Positions 52,687 through 55,239 of a DNA stretch of 55,239 nucleotides are shown here, piece after piece. The translations under genes were made by a program, and so were the position numbers. Positions within the stretch are counted from its first letter, which is position 1. Each line of letters starts with the position of its first letter. The notes under the pieces are model-generated. The model did no database searches, was not told the origin of the DNA, and saw nothing but the letters and a program-made list of their open reading frames with translations. Source of the stretch: Verrucomicrobiota bacterium (GTDB lineage: Bacteria; Verrucomicrobiota; Verrucomicrobiia; Limisphaerales; JAIPKD01); contig JAIPKD010000010.1 in NCBI GenBank assembly GCA_021733835.1, positions 1 to 55,239 of the forward strand, written 5' to 3'.

Positions 52687-53511
52687 CTACTCCTTCGGCA
52701 ATTGGTATCTCTGGCGGAACGTCTCATAGAGGAAGACCGCCGCGGCGCCTGCTACGTTGAGTGAATCGATTTCGGGCGGCATCGGCACGGCGGCGGTTTC
52801 ATTACATATATCTAGGATGCAGGGGCGAATGCCGTGTCCTTCACTACCGAAGACCAGGCAGCAGTCGCAGGCGAGGTTTGTTTCAAACAACTCGACTTGC
52901 CCCGCGCCCGGATGCGCCCCGATGATGCGTATATCGGCACGCCGCATTACCCCCAAGTCCCACGCCAGGTCATCCGATTCAATAATCGGGATTTGGAAGA
53001 TGGCACCGGTCGAGCTCCCGACCGCCCTGCGCAGATACGGACTACACGAGGTTTCGCCGATAATGACACACTGAACGCCGAACGCGACGCAACTGCGTAT
53101 AATGGCGCCGAGGTTTTCAGCGTTCGCGATTTCGTCGATTCCTACAAAGAGTTGTGGATGCGTGGATTGCGCCAACAACGCTTCCAGGCGTTCGGGTTCG
53201 GGCACGCGCGCTACCGCCATCACGCCTTGGTGCATTGAATAACCGATCAGTTGTTCCAGTAATTCTTTGGTTCCAATGAATACCTCGATCTCTTCGTCGC
53301 GCCGCCGGAGGAGGGGATCAAGTTTATCGAGCCAGGAATGCGTGATTAATAGCGATACGATGGTAAACCGGCTTTGTAAAAGGCGGATAACTACACGTGC
53401 GCTTGGCGCGACCAGTAAGCCCGCTCTCCTGTGCTTCTGTGGACGCCTTAATGTAAGGTACGGCTCCAGCGCCGGGTGATTGAAGTTGTCTATTTTCCGT
53501 AAGTGGATCAT
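52687..53511 (-). CDS. SpoU/TrmH-family RNA 2'-O-methyltransferase
   Basis: A 274-residue SPOUT-class enzyme that adds a methyl group to a ribose in rRNA or tRNA using S-adenosylmethionine. The knotted C-domain shows the three SpoU motifs: NAENLGAIIRS (N133 and R139), FGSEGHGI (221-228) and PMPPEIDSLNVAGAAAVFLYE (243-263). The N-domain (about 1-110) is the substrate-binding part of the RlmB-like group. ATG 53511 is preferred over the in-frame TTG at 53526, which lies inside the terminator stem of the neighbouring gene. The substrate nucleotide cannot be told from sequence. Confidence 0.88.
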   Translation of the reverse strand: MIHLRKIDNFNHPALEPYLTLRRPQKHRRAGLLVAPSARVVIRLLQSRFTIVSLLITHSWLDKLDPLLRRRDEEIEVFIGTKELLEQLIGYSMHQGVMAVARVPEPERLEALLAQSTHPQLFVGIDEIANAENLGAIIRSCVAFGVQCVIIGETSCSPYLRRAVGSSTGAIFQIPIIESDDLAWDLGVMRRADIRIIGAHPGAGQVELFETNLACDCCLVFGSEGHGIRPCILDICNETAAVPMPPEIDSLNVAGAAAVFLYETFRQRYQLPKE

Positions 53512-53524
53512 GGCGTAAAAAGAC

Positions 53525-53552
53525 AAAAGGCGGTCCTGCGACCGCCTTTTTT
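53525..53552 (-). terminator. Intrinsic terminator of the ThuA-DUF1080 gene
   Basis: An 11-bp perfect stem AAAAGGCGGTC (53525-53535) and GACCGCCTTTT (53540-53550) with loop CTGC. Read on the minus strand it ends with T-rich sequence (CCTTTTGTCTTTTT), so it should terminate transcription from the upstream 54923-53577 gene before the methyltransferase. It also has T residues on the plus strand and may work in both directions. Confidence 0.85.
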
Positions 53553-53576
53553 CGTGTCATGTTTACAGACAGCTGA

Positions 53577-54923
53577 TTACTTGAGCTCCTTAATCCGCAT
53601 GTTCTTGAATGCGACATTGCCGTGGTCGCCCTGAAGCATAATAGGGCCGGGTGTGCCGAGGTTATTGTCGAGTTGCCCGCCCGTTGCACGCGTTAACTCA
53701 AGGTTGTCGTGAATTTTAACGCCGTTGAGTATGATGGTGACCTTGTTGCCCTTGAGCGTCACTTCCACAGTTTGCCATTGACCGGGTGCCAGTGAGGCGA
53801 ATTTGGAAGGCGTGGCGAAGCTGTAGAACGAGCCGTTGCTGCTTTCCGATGTTTTCTTTGCCGGGAAGTCATCCAGTATCTGCAGCTCGTAACGTCCACG
53901 CAGGTAGACACCGCTGTTGGCGCCGGCCGGGATCATGTACTTATAGCGTAAGATGAAGTCATTGAATTTCTTGGTGCTCACCAGGTCGGTGCCGTGTTGG
54001 TCATCGCCGACGTTGTTAACAAGCATACCGTTTTGTGCGCTCCAGCTTTGACGGCCGTCTTCGTGACGTAGTTTCCATCCGTCCAGGTTGACGCCGGTGA
54101 ACAGGGGTTGAAAGCCCGCTGCTACTTCTTCGGGGGTGAGTATGGCTTCGTTTGTTTGTGGCGCGGCATTGCCTTCTTCGAGCTTGAGTATGTACTTGAT
54201 AGCGCCGAGTAAATGCGCCTGGTAGTCTGCGCGCTGCCAGACATCCTCGCGATGACCAGGCGAGGTGTAGACCACCCTGCCGCGGCCGTAGTCCTTGCTC
54301 CACGCGATCGGATAGTCGCCCGGCACCTTGCTGTTCGGATGGTTATCGAGTGTGAGCAGACCGTGAACCTTCTCCCGATAGAAGTTTTTGACTTGGTAGA
54401 TTTCGTCGAAGACCTTGAATGTTTTCGGGAACATGCGCGTAGCGGGATGTAACGGGTCTTCGTTGATTATTTCGACCTCGACCTGCGCGCCGTGCGTAAG
54501 GAACTCGCCGCCGATCATGTCAATGAATGGTTTGTAGCCGTGATACGTATCGTTGGCCGCATGTATACCCAGGAATCCATGCCCGTTCTTGATCCAGGCA
54601 AGAAACGCCTCTCTGTTTGGTATGGGTAAGTCACCCGTCGTGTTCTGGAAAATAACCGCATCGTATTGTGCGAGCCCCTTTACCGACGTCTTTTCCGCCA
54701 GTTGTTCGTCGGTTTTAGCATAATCGACGACAAAGGCATCCGACTTGTCCGCTATTTGACCGAGGATTTTATTTCCAAACGGGATGACACCGTGCCGGAA
54801 ACCTTTGGTTACAGAAACAACCAGTACATTCTTAGGTGTAGCCGCTTGCGCGGCCGCAATACCGGTTATCAGGAGTCCTAATACTAATGGGCGAATAATC
54901 TTTCCAATGATTGTTGTTTTCAT
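53577..54923 (-). CDS. Secreted ThuA-domain and DUF1080 (3-keto-disaccharide hydrolase) fusion
   Basis: A 448-residue exported protein: signal peptide (GKIIRPLVLGLLITGIAAAQA, about residues 7-27), a ThuA-like glutamine-amidotransferase-fold domain (about 30-240, with VSVTKGFRH, IHAANDTYHGY and PGHREDVW), and a DUF1080 domain (about 265-448, with FTGVNLDGWKL, SGVYLRGRYELQILDD and a KGNKVTIILNGVKI strand). ThuA proteins take part in trehalose and keto-sugar use; DUF1080 has been linked to 3-keto-glycoside cleavage. Fusions of the two are common in Planctomycetes and Verrucomicrobia. ATG 54923 is preferred over the in-frame TTG at 54929. The substrate is unknown. Confidence 0.88.
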   Translation of the reverse strand: MKTTIIGKIIRPLVLGLLITGIAAAQAATPKNVLVVSVTKGFRHGVIPFGNKILGQIADKSDAFVVDYAKTDEQLAEKTSVKGLAQYDAVIFQNTTGDLPIPNREAFLAWIKNGHGFLGIHAANDTYHGYKPFIDMIGGEFLTHGAQVEVEIINEDPLHPATRMFPKTFKVFDEIYQVKNFYREKVHGLLTLDNHPNSKVPGDYPIAWSKDYGRGRVVYTSPGHREDVWQRADYQAHLLGAIKYILKLEEGNAAPQTNEAILTPEEVAAGFQPLFTGVNLDGWKLRHEDGRQSWSAQNGMLVNNVGDDQHGTDLVSTKKFNDFILRYKYMIPAGANSGVYLRGRYELQILDDFPAKKTSESSNGSFYSFATPSKFASLAPGQWQTVEVTLKGNKVTIILNGVKIHDNLELTRATGGQLDNNLGTPGPIMLQGDHGNVAFKNMRIKELK

Positions 54924-54929
54924 ATGCAA

Positions 54930-55239
54930 TTCGTTTACTTGGTTTATTAGAAAATTACGTCAGCGAATCAGCACACTATTTGACTGTTCACAGCGACTCT
55001 CTATTCATCCAGCAGAATTCGCGTTGGGTCAAGCATTGATTCTCTGACCTCTGACCTTTCACCTTTCACCTGCACGACTAATAAAAGCGATCAATTAAGC
55101 CGATCGAATTAAGGGGGTTAGGTAAGAAAACCTCATACCCGTTCGCTCCGCTCACATTTATCAGGATTATGGGGTAAGGATTATCTCACGCCCTGCCGTT
55201 TCGTTCCCACAGTATCAGGAAAAGGTAGTAATGCGAAGG
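54930..55239. other. Right-edge stretch without a gene
   Basis: It probably holds the promoter of the ThuA-DUF1080 gene. A tandem short repeat CGATC(G)AATTAAG (55088-55113) is visible, and the start of that repeat resembles bases 20-42 at the left edge. No complete reading frame with recognisable content was found; the window ends here, so a gene may continue outside. Confidence 0.5.

Noticed and set aside
54930-55239. The start of a mobile element at the right edge
   Set aside because: Only short direct repeats are present; there is no transposase, integrase or terminal inverted repeat in view.

Overview
The window comes from a Gram-negative-type bacterium of about 50% GC using the standard code. 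The best guess is the PVC group (Verrucomicrobiota, Kiritimatiellota or Lentisphaerota). This is inferred from a ThuA-DUF1080 fusion, a GH140-like and a GH39-like hydrolase, a subtilase ending in a D/G-rich calcium-type motif, and fusA joined directly to rpsJ with tuf elsewhere. No rRNA gene, prophage, insertion sequence or CRISPR array was seen. Everything was read by eye; no database search was run.

Left, accessory half (1-20893). It opens with a small DUF4160 gene behind REP-like hairpins. Next is a membrane-anchored protein made of 23 tandem 32-residue repeats, on the minus strand. Then come gltX, pgsA and an agmatinase-family gene. A five-gene cell-envelope operon follows (6869-11743): an LpoB-like lipoprotein, a TPR-like lipoprotein, a YcfL-like lipoprotein, a secreted protein with VTN triplets, and a GH39-like glycosidase. 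After it lie an exported subtilase (minus), lysA (plus), a GH140-like apiosidase (minus), an infC-coaB pair (minus) and a DUF1015 gene (plus).

Right, translation and transcription core (20894-52518). tRNA-Thr, tuf, tRNA-Trp, tRNA-Ser, secE, nusG, rplKAJL and rpoBC run into rpsL, rpsG and fusA. The S10, spc and alpha clusters follow without a break, to rpoA and rplQ. adk, map, infA and rpmJ sit between secY and rpsM. rpmD is absent from its usual place between rpsE and rplO, no rpmG lies near secE, and infC has lost its usual neighbours rpmI and rplT. Likely control structures lie between rplJ and rplL, rplL and rpoB, rpoC and rpsL, rpsG and fusA, and rpsD and rpoA. Most genes in the cluster lack a clear Shine-Dalgarno sequence.

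Right edge (52519-55239). A SpoU/TrmH-type RNA methyltransferase and a secreted ThuA-DUF1080 protein lie on the minus strand, separated by a strong intrinsic terminator.

The parts most likely to be new are the 23-repeat protein, the LpoB/YcfL/VTN/GH39 operon, and the unusual translation proteins: S11 with a long disordered N-terminus, a divergent IF-1 overlapping map, IF-3 with an acidic tail and TTG start, and GluRS without its zinc-region insert.
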